Origin: Gemmatimonadales bacterium
GTDB taxonomy: Bacteria; Gemmatimonadota; Gemmatimonadetes; Gemmatimonadales; GWC2-71-9
Length of the DNA stretch: 18,585 nt
Reading direction: 5' to 3'
Assembly (NCBI GenBank): GCA_013813675.1
Contig: JACCRH010000008.1
Span: forward strand, 1 to 18,585
A program made the translations under genes and the position numbers. Within the stretch, counting starts at the first letter, position 1, and each line of letters starts with the position of its first letter. The notes under the pieces were generated by a model. It saw only the letters and a program-made list of their open reading frames with translations, searched no databases and was not told the origin of the DNA. Shown here in pieces: positions 1-8,254 of the stretch.

Positions 1-1
1 A

Positions 2-910
2 CCTTCTCCGCAGGCCACCGGTACGGGCCAGCAGGTCCCTCGGTCGCTAGCGCTTCCTCGGGATGAGGTACCACCGCCTACCCCCCGGCTTCCGCCCATC
101 GACCGCACCCCCAAGCTCTACATCGGCGGCAAGCAGGCACGGCCCGACTCGGGCTACAGCCTGCCGGTGCTCGATGCCGCCGGGCAGCGGATCGGCGAGG
201 TCGGGCAGGGGAACCGGAAGGACATCCGCAACGCCGTCGAGGCCGCGCACCAGGCCGCGGGATGGGCGCGGATGACGGCGCATCAGCGGGCGCAGGTGCT
301 GTTCTACATCGCCGAGAACCTCGCCGCCCGGTCGGAGGAGCTGGGGCGGCGGGTGGGCACGCCGGAGGTGACGCTGGCGGTCGACCGGATCTACACCTGG
401 GCTGCCTGGGCCGACAAGTACGACGGCCTGGTGCACCACACGCCTTACCGCAACGTCACCCTGGCGATGCCGGAGCCGATCGGCGTGCTTGGCATCGTCT
501 GTCCCGAAGCCTGGCCGCTCCTCGGCCTGGTCTCGACGGTACTGCCCGCCATCGCGATGGGGAACACGGTGGTGGCCATTCCGTCGGCCAGCGCGCCGCT
601 CCCGGCAACCGACTTCTACCAGGTGCTCGATACCTCCGACCTGCCGGGCGGGGTGGTGAACATCGTCACTGGTCTCCGCGACGAGCTGACCCCGGTGCTG
701 GCCGCGCACGACGACGTGCAGGGTGTCTGGTACTTCGGCAGCGCCGAGGGCTCGGCCGAGGTCGAGCGGCTCTCGGCGGGCAACATGAAGCGCACCTGGG
801 TGGACTACGGCCGGGGGCGCGACTGGTCCGACCGGCGTCAGGCCGAGGCGGAAGAGTTCCTCGAGCAGGCGACGCAGGTGAAGAACATCTGGATTCCCTA
901 CGGTGAGTGA
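2..910 (+). CDS. ALDH16-like aldehyde dehydrogenase, C-terminal pseudo-ALDH domain (5' end outside window)
   Basis: The frame is open from base 2 to a TGA at 908-910, so the gene starts left of the window; a GTG at 167 is an internal codon, not a convincing start. About 302 residues are visible: a proline-rich linker, then the ALDH entry motif KLYIGGKQARPDSGYS, a coenzyme-fold stretch with PEPIGVLGIVCPEAWPLL, and PGGVVNIVTG. The protein then jumps from a short YFGSAEGSAEV stretch to the C-terminal tail FLEQATQVKNIWIPYG. The catalytic subdomain with its nucleophilic Cys and the usual LELGGK region is absent. In the ALDH16 family a normal ALDH domain is followed by a shorter second domain without the catalytic Cys; I infer this is that second domain, with the active half lying upstream. 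An alternative is a decayed stand-alone ALDH. Its 3' end faces dnaK with 26 bases between them and no evident terminator. Confidence 0.75.
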   Translation, partial: PSPQATGTGQQVPRSLALPRDEVPPPTPRLPPIDRTPKLYIGGKQARPDSGYSLPVLDAAGQRIGEVGQGNRKDIRNAVEAAHQAAGWARMTAHQRAQVLFYIAENLAARSEELGRRVGTPEVTLAVDRIYTWAAWADKYDGLVHHTPYRNVTLAMPEPIGVLGIVCPEAWPLLGLVSTVLPAIAMGNTVVAIPSASAPLPATDFYQVLDTSDLPGGVVNIVTGLRDELTPVLAAHDDVQGVWYFGSAEGSAEVERLSAGNMKRTWVDYGRGRDWSDRRQAEAEEFLEQATQVKNIWIPYGE

Positions 911-936
911 TCCGTCCTGCTGCTGAACGCCGCGAA

Positions 937-2865
937 CTACTTCTTGGACTCGTCCACGATCTCGTAGTCGGCCTCGACCACGTCGTCCTGCCCCGCGGCA
1001 GGCTGCTCGGGGGCGCCGTCCTGCTGCCCGGGCTGTCCGGCCTCGGCCCCCTGGCTCTGGGTCTCGCCTGCCTGGTACAGCGAAGCACCCGCCGCCGAGT
1101 AGGCGTTGTTCAGCTCGTCGAGCGCCTTTCGGATTCCCTCCGGATCGCCGGTACGCAGCGCCTGCTTGCCAGCCTCGATGGCGGAGTCCAGACGGGTCTT
1201 GGCCTCTGCCGGAAGCCGGTCCACCCACTCCTTGCTGTCCTTCTCCACCCGGTAGACCAAGCTGTCGAGCTGGTTGCGCTGCTCAATGGCCTCCCGCCGC
1301 TGCTTGTCCTCGCTCGCGTGCAGCTCGGCGGCCTTCACCATCTTGTCGATATCGCTGTCGCTGAGGCCGCTGGAAGCCTCGATCCGGATCTTCTGCTCTT
1401 TGCCGGTGGCCTTGTCCTTGGCCCCGACGTGCAGGATGCCGTTGGCGTCGATGTCGAAGGCGACCTCGACCTGGGGCATGCCGCGGGGCGCCGGCGGGAT
1501 GCCGGTGAGCTGGAACTTCCCGATGGTCCGGTTGTCGCTCGCCATCTGGCGCTCACCCTGAAGGACGTGGATCTCCACCGTGGTCTGATTGTCCTCCGCG
1601 GTCGAGAAGGTCTCCGACTTCTTGGTCGGGATGGTGGTATTCCGCGGGATCAGGACCGTGGTGACCCCGCCCAGGGTCTCGATACCGAGGGAGAGCGGCG
1701 TGACGTCGAGAAGCAGCACGTCCTTCACCTCGCCGCCGAGCACGCCACCCTGGATCGCCGCGCCGATCGCGACGACTTCGTCGGGGTTCACGGAGCGGTT
1801 GGGCTCCTTGCCGAAGAAGTCCTTCACGATCTGCTGGATCTTGGGAATCCGGGTCGAGCCGCCGACCAGGATCACCTCGTCCACCGCCTTCGGATCCAGC
1901 CCGGCGTCCTTGAGCGCCTGCTGCATCGGGGGAATCGTGCGCTGGATCAGGTCGTCCACCAGCTGCTCGAACTTGGCCCGGGTGAGGCTCAGGTTCAGGT
2001 GCTTGGGGCCGGACTGGTCCGCCGTGATGAACGGCAGGTTGATGTCGGTCTGGGTGGTGGTGGAGAGCTCCATCTTGGCCTTTTCCGCCGCCTCCTTCAA
2101 CCGCTGAAGCGCCATCGGATCCTTGGAGAGGTCGATACCCTGATCCTTCTTGAACTCGACGACCAGCCAGTCGATGAGCCGCTGGTCGAAGTCGTCGCCG
2201 CCCAGGTGGGTGTCGCCGTTGGTGCTCTTGACCTCGAAAACGCCTTCGGCGAGCTCCAGCACCGAGATGTCGTAGGTGCCGCCGCCCAGGTCGAACACCG
2301 CGATCTTCTCTTCCTTTTTCTTGTCCAGCCCGTACGCCAGCGCCGCGGCGGTGGGCTCGTTGATGATGCGGAGCACCTCGAGGCCGGCGACCTTGCCCGC
2401 GTCCTTGGTGGCCTGGCGCTGGGCATCGTTGAAGTAGGCGGGCACGGTGATGACGGCGCGGTCGACGGTCTGGCCCAGGTAGTCCTCCGCGGTCTGCTTC
2501 ATCTTCTGCAGGATCATCGCGGATATCTCGGGCGGGGTGTACCGCTTGCCGCTGATCTCGACCGCCACCAGCCCGTTGGGCCCCTCGACGACCTTGTAGG
2601 GAACCTTCTTGATCTCCTCTTGGACCTCGTTCATGCGACGACCCATGAACCGCTTGATCGAGAAGATCGTGTTCTTGGGATTGGTGACGGCCTGGCGCTT
2701 AGCCACCTGGCCGACCAGGCGCTCACCGTCCTTGGTGAATGCCACGACCGACGGTGTGGTCCGGCCGCCTTCGGCATTAGGGATGACGACAGGATCGCCG
2801 CCCTCCATGACCGAGACGACCGAGTTGGTGGTTCCCAGGTCGATGCCGATGATTTTCGACGCCAT
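937..2865 (-). CDS. dnaK: Molecular chaperone DnaK (Hsp70)
   Basis: 642-residue cytoplasmic ATP-driven chaperone, full length for the family. The N-terminal nucleotide-binding domain carries IGIDLGTTNS (residues 6-15), the conserved Lys of IKRFMGRR (K71), DLGGGTYDIS and VILVGGSTRIPKIQ. The substrate domain follows with LLLDVTPLSLGIET, and the C-terminus is Gln/Gly/Ala-rich, ending VVEADYEIVDESKK, the usual DnaK tail that contacts co-chaperones. The frame stays open upstream to 3027, but the start at 2865 is chosen because it gives MASKIIGIDLG and has a GGAG ribosome site 5 bases before it; the 54 upstream residues do not look like DnaK. No grpE or dnaJ is adjacent, and no CIRCE (HrcA) operator was seen upstream. 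It looks monocistronic. Confidence 0.97.
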   Translation of the reverse strand: MASKIIGIDLGTTNSVVSVMEGGDPVVIPNAEGGRTTPSVVAFTKDGERLVGQVAKRQAVTNPKNTIFSIKRFMGRRMNEVQEEIKKVPYKVVEGPNGLVAVEISGKRYTPPEISAMILQKMKQTAEDYLGQTVDRAVITVPAYFNDAQRQATKDAGKVAGLEVLRIINEPTAAALAYGLDKKKEEKIAVFDLGGGTYDISVLELAEGVFEVKSTNGDTHLGGDDFDQRLIDWLVVEFKKDQGIDLSKDPMALQRLKEAAEKAKMELSTTTQTDINLPFITADQSGPKHLNLSLTRAKFEQLVDDLIQRTIPPMQQALKDAGLDPKAVDEVILVGGSTRIPKIQQIVKDFFGKEPNRSVNPDEVVAIGAAIQGGVLGGEVKDVLLLDVTPLSLGIETLGGVTTVLIPRNTTIPTKKSETFSTAEDNQTTVEIHVLQGERQMASDNRTIGKFQLTGIPPAPRGMPQVEVAFDIDANGILHVGAKDKATGKEQKIRIEASSGLSDSDIDKMVKAAELHASEDKQRREAIEQRNQLDSLVYRVEKDSKEWVDRLPAEAKTRLDSAIEAGKQALRTGDPEGIRKALDELNNAYSAAGASLYQAGETQSQGAEAGQPGQQDGAPEQPAAGQDDVVEADYEIVDESKK

Positions 2866-3150
2866 CTCGACTCCATTCAATTCGTGGGTACCGTAGGTGC
2901 CAGGCTCTTCTGACAAATAGACATAGGCCGACAAGGTGGATGGGCAATTCCTGTACCCACCTTTGCTGCCAAATTGGCATAATATGAACCGGTAGTTCGG
3001 CCATGGCGGTGGCGTGACCCGTCTCACGCCCGAATGCAGCCGCCTTTGCTACACTCGAATCAGCCCCCGTGGACCGGTTGGCCAACCGGCTCGGCAGATC
3101 CTCCGCGGGTGCCCCCCGTCTGCGTCGAATACCACTGAAGGAGGCGAACC
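2866..3150. promoter_or_regulatory. Divergent dnaK / small membrane protein intergenic region with two palindromes
   Basis: This 285-base gap separates dnaK (minus) from the miniprotein gene (plus). On the minus strand a TATTAT (2979-2984) could be a -10 for dnaK and runs straight into a perfect 13-base palindrome TGCCAAATTGGCA at 2967-2979. On the plus strand GCTACACT (TACACT at 3050-3055) could be a -10 for the miniprotein. It is followed by a perfect 16-base palindrome CCGGTTGGCCAACCGG at 3074-3089. Both palindromes share a GCCAA/TTGGC core. No good -35 partner was found for either hexamer, so the promoter calls are weak; the palindromes themselves are directly visible. Confidence 0.4.
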
Positions 3151-3300
3151 ATGTTGTGGACGATCTTCGTGATCCTCCTGGTTCTCTGGCTGCTGGGAGT
3201 GGTCTCGTCGTACACCCTGGGTGGTTTTATCCATGTGCTGCTGATCGTCGCAGTCATCCTGGCGGTGATGCAACTGGTGCAGGGCAGAAGGGCATTGTAG
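3151..3300 (+). CDS. lmo0937-family small membrane protein (49 aa)
   Basis: A 49-residue ORF: MLWTIFVILLVLWLLGVVSS, then YTLGGFIHVLLIVAVILAVM, then QLVQGRRAL. It has two hydrophobic helices separated by the YTLGGFIH turn, and a short basic tail. This pattern is typical of lmo0937-family (DUF5670-like) mini membrane proteins, whose function is not established. The start is well supported: GGAGG at 3140-3144 lies 6 bases before the ATG, and the length equals that of the family. It is divergent from dnaK, so shared stress control is possible but not shown. No other gene overlaps it convincingly. Confidence 0.85.
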   Translation: MLWTIFVILLVLWLLGVVSSYTLGGFIHVLLIVAVILAVMQLVQGRRAL

Positions 3301-3336
3301 CGGGATAGGGAGCAGCCAACGCTGTTTCGCGGCAGC

Positions 3337-3419
3337 TGTCATCCCCAGCGTAGCGAGGGCTCTTCTTTGCCGGAGTCCGGTGCCGGCGGGCAAGATCCCT
3401 CGCTGCGCTCGGGATGACA
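3337..3419. repeat. Long imperfect inverted repeat (REP-like hairpin)
   Basis: The left arm 3337-3373 (TGTCATCCCCAGCGTAGCG...) and right arm 3383-3419 (...CGCTGCGCTCGGGATGACA) pair along most of about 37 bases with a 9-base loop. It lies just downstream of the small membrane protein gene and could act as a bidirectional terminator or mRNA-stabilising hairpin, though no T-run follows. The outer sequence TGTCA-CCC-AGCG-AGCGA is shared with the hairpin at 10987-11066, so this is a member of a dispersed repeat family rather than a one-off terminator. Confidence 0.8.
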
Positions 3420-3482
3420 TGCGTTGCGCTCGGGGTTGACACCCATTTGCGCTCGGGGTTGACACGCGGTGCGCTCGGGATG
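3404..3482 (+). repeat. Four degenerate direct repeats, about 22-base period
   Basis: The core TGCGCTCGGG recurs at 3404, 3425, 3448 and 3470, spaced 21, 23 and 22 bases. The first three copies continue into G(A/T)TGACA; the fourth continues GATGGCC. The first copy is the right arm of the preceding inverted repeat, so the array looks like serial copying of one hairpin arm. It fills the gap before the rhomboid gene. Confidence 0.75.
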
Positions 3483-3534
3483 GCCATGGCTTCGCTCGGC
3501 TGCCGTCCACTGCCACTCCGCCCCGCTGCTCCGC

Positions 3535-3546
3535 TAGTATTCCTCC
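3535..3546 (+). promoter_or_regulatory. Possible -10 element of a leaderless rhomboid mRNA
   Basis: TAGTAT at 3535-3540 resembles a -10 hexamer and is followed by exactly 6 bases and then the rhomboid ATG at 3547. No purine-rich ribosome site lies before that ATG. Transcription would start at or near the start codon, giving a leaderless mRNA. There is no convincing -35. This is inference from spacing. Confidence 0.35.
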
Positions 3547-4287
3547 ATGTTCCCCTACCGCGACGACAACCCCACCCTCGGCACTTCCGTCGTCACGTTC
3601 GCGCTCATCGGGCTGAACGTCGCCGCCTGGGTGCTGGTCCAGGGGATGGGCAGCGAGCCCTATCTCTCCCAGTCGGTCTGCGAGCTGGGGCTGATTCCCG
3701 GTGACTTTCTGGGGCGGATTCCGGTGGGCTACTCGATTCCGATGAGCGAGTCGACCGCCTGCGTGATGGATGCGGACCAGGAGTGGTATACGCCGCTGAG
3801 CTCGATGTTTCTGCACGGCGGTTGGCTTCATCTCATCGGCAACATGTGGTTTCTCTGGCTTTTCGGAAACAACGTCGAAGACTCGATGGGCCACGTGCGC
3901 TACCTGGTGTTCTACCTCCTGTCGGGAGTCGCGGCGGCGGCGGCCCAGACGCTGGTGAACCCAGCAAGCCCGATCCCCATGGTCGGCGCCTCCGGCGCGA
4001 TCAGCGGCGTCATGGGCGCGTACGTGGTGCTCTACCCCAGGGTGCGGGTCCACATGCTCGTGTTCCTGGGCTTTTTCATCACCCGGATTGCGGTGCCCGC
4101 CTTCCTCATGCTGGGCTACTGGTTCCTCCTACAACTCCTCGGCGGCATCCCGACACTGGGGGACGAAAAGGGCGGGGTCGCGTTCTGGGCCCACGCCGGC
4201 GGCTTCATCGCGGGGGCCGTCTTGATCCTGGCATTCAAGGACGACGAGCTGGTGGCCAAGCACCGGGCCCTGGCGCAGTATGTCTGA
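3547..4287 (+). CDS. Rhomboid family intramembrane serine protease
   Basis: 246-residue polytopic membrane protease that cleaves transmembrane segments of substrate proteins within the bilayer. Helix 1 is at about 13-32. The HGGWLHLIGNMW stretch (90-101) carries the conserved His95/Asn99 of the oxyanion region. GASGAISG (147-154) holds the catalytic Ser149, and HAGGF gives the catalytic His216, so the Ser-His dyad is complete. The loop at 35-80 between helix 1 and helix 2 is long, with two Cys (45 and 72) that could pair outside the membrane. The protein ends in a short cytoplasmic-looking charged tail. Its stop overlaps the deoC start by 8 bases, so the two are probably cotranscribed. The substrate is unknown. 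Confidence 0.93.
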   Translation: MFPYRDDNPTLGTSVVTFALIGLNVAAWVLVQGMGSEPYLSQSVCELGLIPGDFLGRIPVGYSIPMSESTACVMDADQEWYTPLSSMFLHGGWLHLIGNMWFLWLFGNNVEDSMGHVRYLVFYLLSGVAAAAAQTLVNPASPIPMVGASGAISGVMGAYVVLYPRVRVHMLVFLGFFITRIAVPAFLMLGYWFLLQLLGGIPTLGDEKGGVAFWAHAGGFIAGAVLILAFKDDELVAKHRALAQYV

Positions 4288-5170
4288 CACTGGCTGGCGC
4301 CGGCGCCGGGTAACCCGACAGGGTGGCGGCTCGCTGATCGACGAGGCGCGCGCCGTGATCGAGGCCTGGACGGCCGCCCCCTACACCCCGCCTGCCGTCC
4401 TGCCCCCTTGGCTGGACGACTCGAGTGGTTCGCTGGGGATCGGCCGGTTCATCGATCACACCATGCTCCGGCCGGAGGCGGGCCGCGACGCCGTACTCAA
4501 CCTCTGCGACGAGGCCGCGCGCTACGGATTCAAGGCGGTGTGTGTCAACGGGATCTGGGTTGCCGACTGCGTGTCCCGCCTGGGCCGCTCCGGGATCGTC
4601 GTCGCGACGGTGGTCGGTTTTCCATTGGGTTCCGGCGCCACCAAAGCCAAGGCGGCCGAGGCGAAGCTGGCGGTGGGGGCCGGGGCAGGCGAGCTCGACA
4701 TGGTGATGGCGATCGGCCAGGCGAAATCGGGGGAGTGGCGCTACGTCGAAGACGACATCCGGCGGGTGGTGGATGCCGCGGGAACCGCGCCCGTCAAGGT
4801 GATTCTCGAGACTTCGGCGCTGGAGCCGGTGGAGATCGCGGCCGGCTGTCTCGTAGCCCGGGCGGCGGGTGCGGCGTTCGTGATGACCTCGACCGGGTAC
4901 CACGCGGCCGGAGGAGCCACCGAGGGCACCGCCTCGCTGCTGCGTCTCGCCGTGGGATCCGACCTTGGCGTGAAGGCGTCCGGTGGGGTGCGTTCGCCGG
5001 AGTCCGCGCTACGGATGCTCGCCGCCGGCGCCAACCGTATCGGGACCTCGAGCGCCACGGCGATGGCGGCGATTCTCGGCCCGTCCGCTCCGCCGTTGAA
5101 GCGACTCATCGAGTCGGGCGCGCCTCGGGACGACGAAGGCGGGCCATCGGCGGCGGTTTCCGGCTACTGA
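4280..5170 (+). CDS. deoC: Deoxyribose-phosphate aldolase family protein with Schiff-base Lys replaced by Met
   Basis: 296-residue class I aldolase-fold protein. DeoC normally cleaves 2-deoxyribose 5-phosphate to acetaldehyde and glyceraldehyde 3-phosphate. Family motifs present are FIDHTMLRP (57-65), FKAVCVNGIWV (84-94), VVGFPLG (111-117), the acid/base Asp in GELDMVMAIG (D140), VKVILET (172-178) and GVKASGGVR with the second Lys (K232). The signature normally reading F(V/I)KTSTG is FVMTSTGY here (200-207). Codon 4883-4885 is ATG, so the lysine that forms the Schiff base (K167 in E. coli DeoC) is Met202, and the preceding Asp of GADF is Ala. Activity is therefore doubtful. The start overlaps the rhomboid stop. 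The 3' end overlaps the convergent phosphatase gene by 7 bases. The N-terminus has about 50 extra residues compared with short DeoC forms. Confidence 0.9.
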   Translation: MSDTGWRRRRVTRQGGGSLIDEARAVIEAWTAAPYTPPAVLPPWLDDSSGSLGIGRFIDHTMLRPEAGRDAVLNLCDEAARYGFKAVCVNGIWVADCVSRLGRSGIVVATVVGFPLGSGATKAKAAEAKLAVGAGAGELDMVMAIGQAKSGEWRYVEDDIRRVVDAAGTAPVKVILETSALEPVEIAAGCLVARAAGAAFVMTSTGYHAAGGATEGTASLLRLAVGSDLGVKASGGVRSPESALRMLAAGANRIGTSSATAMAAILGPSAPPLKRLIESGAPRDDEGGPSAAVSGY

Positions 5171-6717
5171 CCGCCTGCGGGCGTGATGAGGATGTCCCGC
5201 TGGAGCAGCTTGGCCAGCACGTCGGCTTTCCGCGACGCGCCCCAACACTCGAGGCCCAGGTCGGCCTGGGCGGTTCCCGGCGTCACCGTCAGCAGCAGCG
5301 CGTCGGGCTCGAGCCGCGCGGCCACCGCCTCCACCGCCGCGGAATGTCCGCGGTCCAGTCCGTCCGCCACCCGCAGAATCGCGCTCAGCCGCCGCACGAT
5401 GTCCTGATCGCCGGGCGGAAGCGCCGCCAGCTCGGGGTGCTTTTTTCGGGGGCCGGTCTGGCGATGATAGCGGCTGATCAGCGCCACCAGCTCCCGCTCC
5501 CGTGGGGCCAGCCCCAGGCGCTCGGCATGGGTGATGAGGCTGTAGCTGTGCTTGTGGTGCTTGCGGTAGCTCACCAGCTGGCCGACATCGTGCAGCAGGC
5601 CCGCCGCTTCCAGCAGCAGTTGTTCCTCGGGCGCGCAGCCCAGCGTCTCGCCGAGCTGATCGAAGAGTTGCAGCGCCAGACGCCGGACCTGTTCCACGTG
5701 TCGCCGGTCGGATTGGCAGCGCTCCACGAACTCGCGGAAGAGGCGCAGCGGGTCGCGCACCACCGGCTCTTCCGCGCCCGCCATCTCCAGCAGCAGACCT
5801 TCCCTGAGCCCGAACGCGCTCACCGTGATGCTCCGGGTGCGCACCCAGTCGAGCAGCTCCGCCGTGACGGCGAGGCCCGCGATGATGATGTCGGCGCGCT
5901 CGGGATTCAGCCCGGGCACCTGGCGCCGCTGCTCCGGGGTTCGGCTGGCGAGAAAGTCGAGCAGGCGCTCGACCTCCGCCGCCTCGACCGAGACGCCGTG
6001 CACCGTCTCGCCGGGGGGAAGACCGCGGCGCGCCCGGGTGATGCGACCGAGGGTGGTAAAGGTGCCACCGGAGCCGATCACGGCGGCCGCCACCCACTCC
6101 CGACTTGAGATCGCGCGCTTGAGCTGTTTACGGATGTGCTTTCGAAGCCCCGCCAGCTCCCGCTGCATCGTCCGGTCGCCGGGGAGGTGCAGCTCGGTGA
6201 GCCGCACGGCGCCGAGCGGCAGCGAGAGGGTCTGCTCCACCAGGCCGTCCACCGCGCCGATCAGCTCGAGACTGCCGCCGCCGATATCGGCGACCAGGGT
6301 GCGCTCACCCGCGAGCGGGAAGTGGTGGGCCACCGACCGGTAGGAGAGCGCCGCCTCGGTCTCGGCGTCGATGATGCGGAGCGGGATGTCGAGCTCCTGC
6401 CGGACCCGCCGCACGAACCAGGGGCCGTTCTCCGCTTCCCGCACCGCCGCGGTGGCGACCGCCGCAAGCCGGCGGACGTGGCGCCGCTGGCAGACCTCCC
6501 GCATGCGGCCCAGGGTCTGGATGGCCCGGTCCATCGCGGCCTCGTTGAGGCAGCCGGTGCTCGCCAAGCCCGCGGCGAGCCGCGGCTGGTCTTTCAGCTC
6601 GTCGATGACGGTGAGGCCGGAGGCGGGGTCGTATTCGGCCACGAGGAGCCGAACGGAGTTGGAGCCGACGTCGATCGCGGCGATCCGCTCGCGTTCGGCG
6701 CCGTTTCCGGCGGTCAT
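5164..6717 (-). CDS. ppx: Ppx/GppA-type exopolyphosphatase with C-terminal HD domain
   Basis: 517-residue protein of the Ppx/GppA family, which removes phosphate from polyphosphate chains and/or hydrolyses pppGpp; the sequence alone does not say which. The ASKHA ATPase-fold part has IAAIDVGSNSVRLL (12-25), the Glu-rich active loop DAETEAALSY (117-126), ADIGGGSLELI (143-153) and IGSGGT (214-219). The C-terminal half has an HD-type motif LLHDVG (H376, D377), then HHKHSY and later SRYHR, as in long Ppx proteins. The frame continues upstream to 6954, but the ATG at 6717 starts next to the fold and overlaps the phoU stop as ATGA, so translation is coupled. As last gene of the pst operon it would link phosphate import to polyphosphate turnover. 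Confidence 0.92.
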   Translation of the reverse strand: MTAGNGAERERIAAIDVGSNSVRLLVAEYDPASGLTVIDELKDQPRLAAGLASTGCLNEAAMDRAIQTLGRMREVCQRRHVRRLAAVATAAVREAENGPWFVRRVRQELDIPLRIIDAETEAALSYRSVAHHFPLAGERTLVADIGGGSLELIGAVDGLVEQTLSLPLGAVRLTELHLPGDRTMQRELAGLRKHIRKQLKRAISSREWVAAAVIGSGGTFTTLGRITRARRGLPPGETVHGVSVEAAEVERLLDFLASRTPEQRRQVPGLNPERADIIIAGLAVTAELLDWVRTRSITVSAFGLREGLLLEMAGAEEPVVRDPLRLFREFVERCQSDRRHVEQVRRLALQLFDQLGETLGCAPEEQLLLEAAGLLHDVGQLVSYRKHHKHSYSLITHAERLGLAPRERELVALISRYHRQTGPRKKHPELAALPPGDQDIVRRLSAILRVADGLDRGHSAAVEAVAARLEPDALLLTVTPGTAQADLGLECWGASRKADVLAKLLQRDILITPAGGQ

Positions 6718-7405
6718 GCGGTGGCTTTCGCCTCGCCTCGGTCCTCGGCGTGGTGCTTGATGGATTTCCCCTCCACCAGGAAGACGACGTCCTCGCCGAT
6801 GTTGGTGGCGAGATCGGCCACCCGCTCCAGGTTCCGGCTCACCAGGAAGAGCTCCATGCCCGCGCCGATCATGTGCGGGTCTTCCATCATATGGGTGAGC
6901 AATATACGAAAGACCGAGCCATGAAGCTGGTCGACCTTGTCGTCCCGCAGGCACACCTCACGGCCGGCGGCGGCGTCGCCCCGGATGAAGGCCTCGAGGG
7001 CGTCGGACAGCATGTCGCGGGCGAGCCGGGCCATTTCGATGATCTCGGGCTCGGGGGCGATGGGCCGGCTCTGATTCAGGCGCTCCGCCGACTGGGCGAT
7101 GTTCACCGCGTGGTCGCCCACCCGCTCGAGGTCGTTGGCGATCTTGAGCGCGGAAGTGAGCATGCGGAGGTCGCGTGCCATCGGCTGCTGAAGGGCGAGG
7201 AGGTTGATGCACTGCTCCTCGATCTCGACCTCCATGCTGTCGATGACCCGGTCGCCCTTGATGACCCGGTGCGCCTTCTCGGTGTCGCGCTCCAGCAGCG
7301 CCTCGACCGCCAGGCTCAGGGCCGCCTCCGCTTCGCCCGACATGGTGAGCAGGCGCACCTTGGTGTGGCTCAGCTCGTCGTGGAAGTGACGATGAACATC
7401 GAGGC

Positions 7406-7409
<4 letters not shown>
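6714..7409 (-). CDS. phoU: Phosphate transport regulator PhoU
   Basis: 231-residue helical cytoplasmic protein made of two three-helix repeats, the usual PhoU size. The metal-binding helix of repeat 1 is seen as IANDLERVGDHAVNIA (90-105) and that of repeat 2 as SRNLERVADLATNIGEDVVF near the C-terminus. In characterised systems PhoU connects the PstSCAB transporter to the PhoR sensor kinase and turns the Pho response off when phosphate is plentiful. The start at 7409 overlaps the stop of the preceding pstB (ATGA), and its own stop overlaps the ppx start. A longer open frame upstream to 7763 lies inside pstB and is not used. PhoB and PhoR are not in this window. Confidence 0.96.

Positions 7410-8250
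<841 letters not shown>

Positions 8251-8254
<4 letters not shown>

Noticed and set aside
907..2913. A 668-codon open frame on the plus strand opposite dnaK
   Set aside because: It is the antisense shadow of dnaK: codon bias in GC-rich dnaK keeps the opposite strand open. The conceptual protein is Leu/Asp/His/Gly-rich, with no recognisable domain.
2866..3027. 54-residue N-terminal extension of DnaK
   Set aside because: It does not resemble Hsp70, covers the likely promoter region, and the internal ATG at 2865 has a good ribosome site and the family N-terminus.
3337..3482. CRISPR-like array
   Set aside because: The repeats are about 10-17 bases, degenerate, with spacers of only a few bases; they derive from a hairpin arm.
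4408..6108. Long plus-strand open frame spanning deoC and the phosphatase
   Set aside because: It is Arg/Gly-rich, crosses two well-supported genes in other frames and has no domain; it is a GC-driven shadow.
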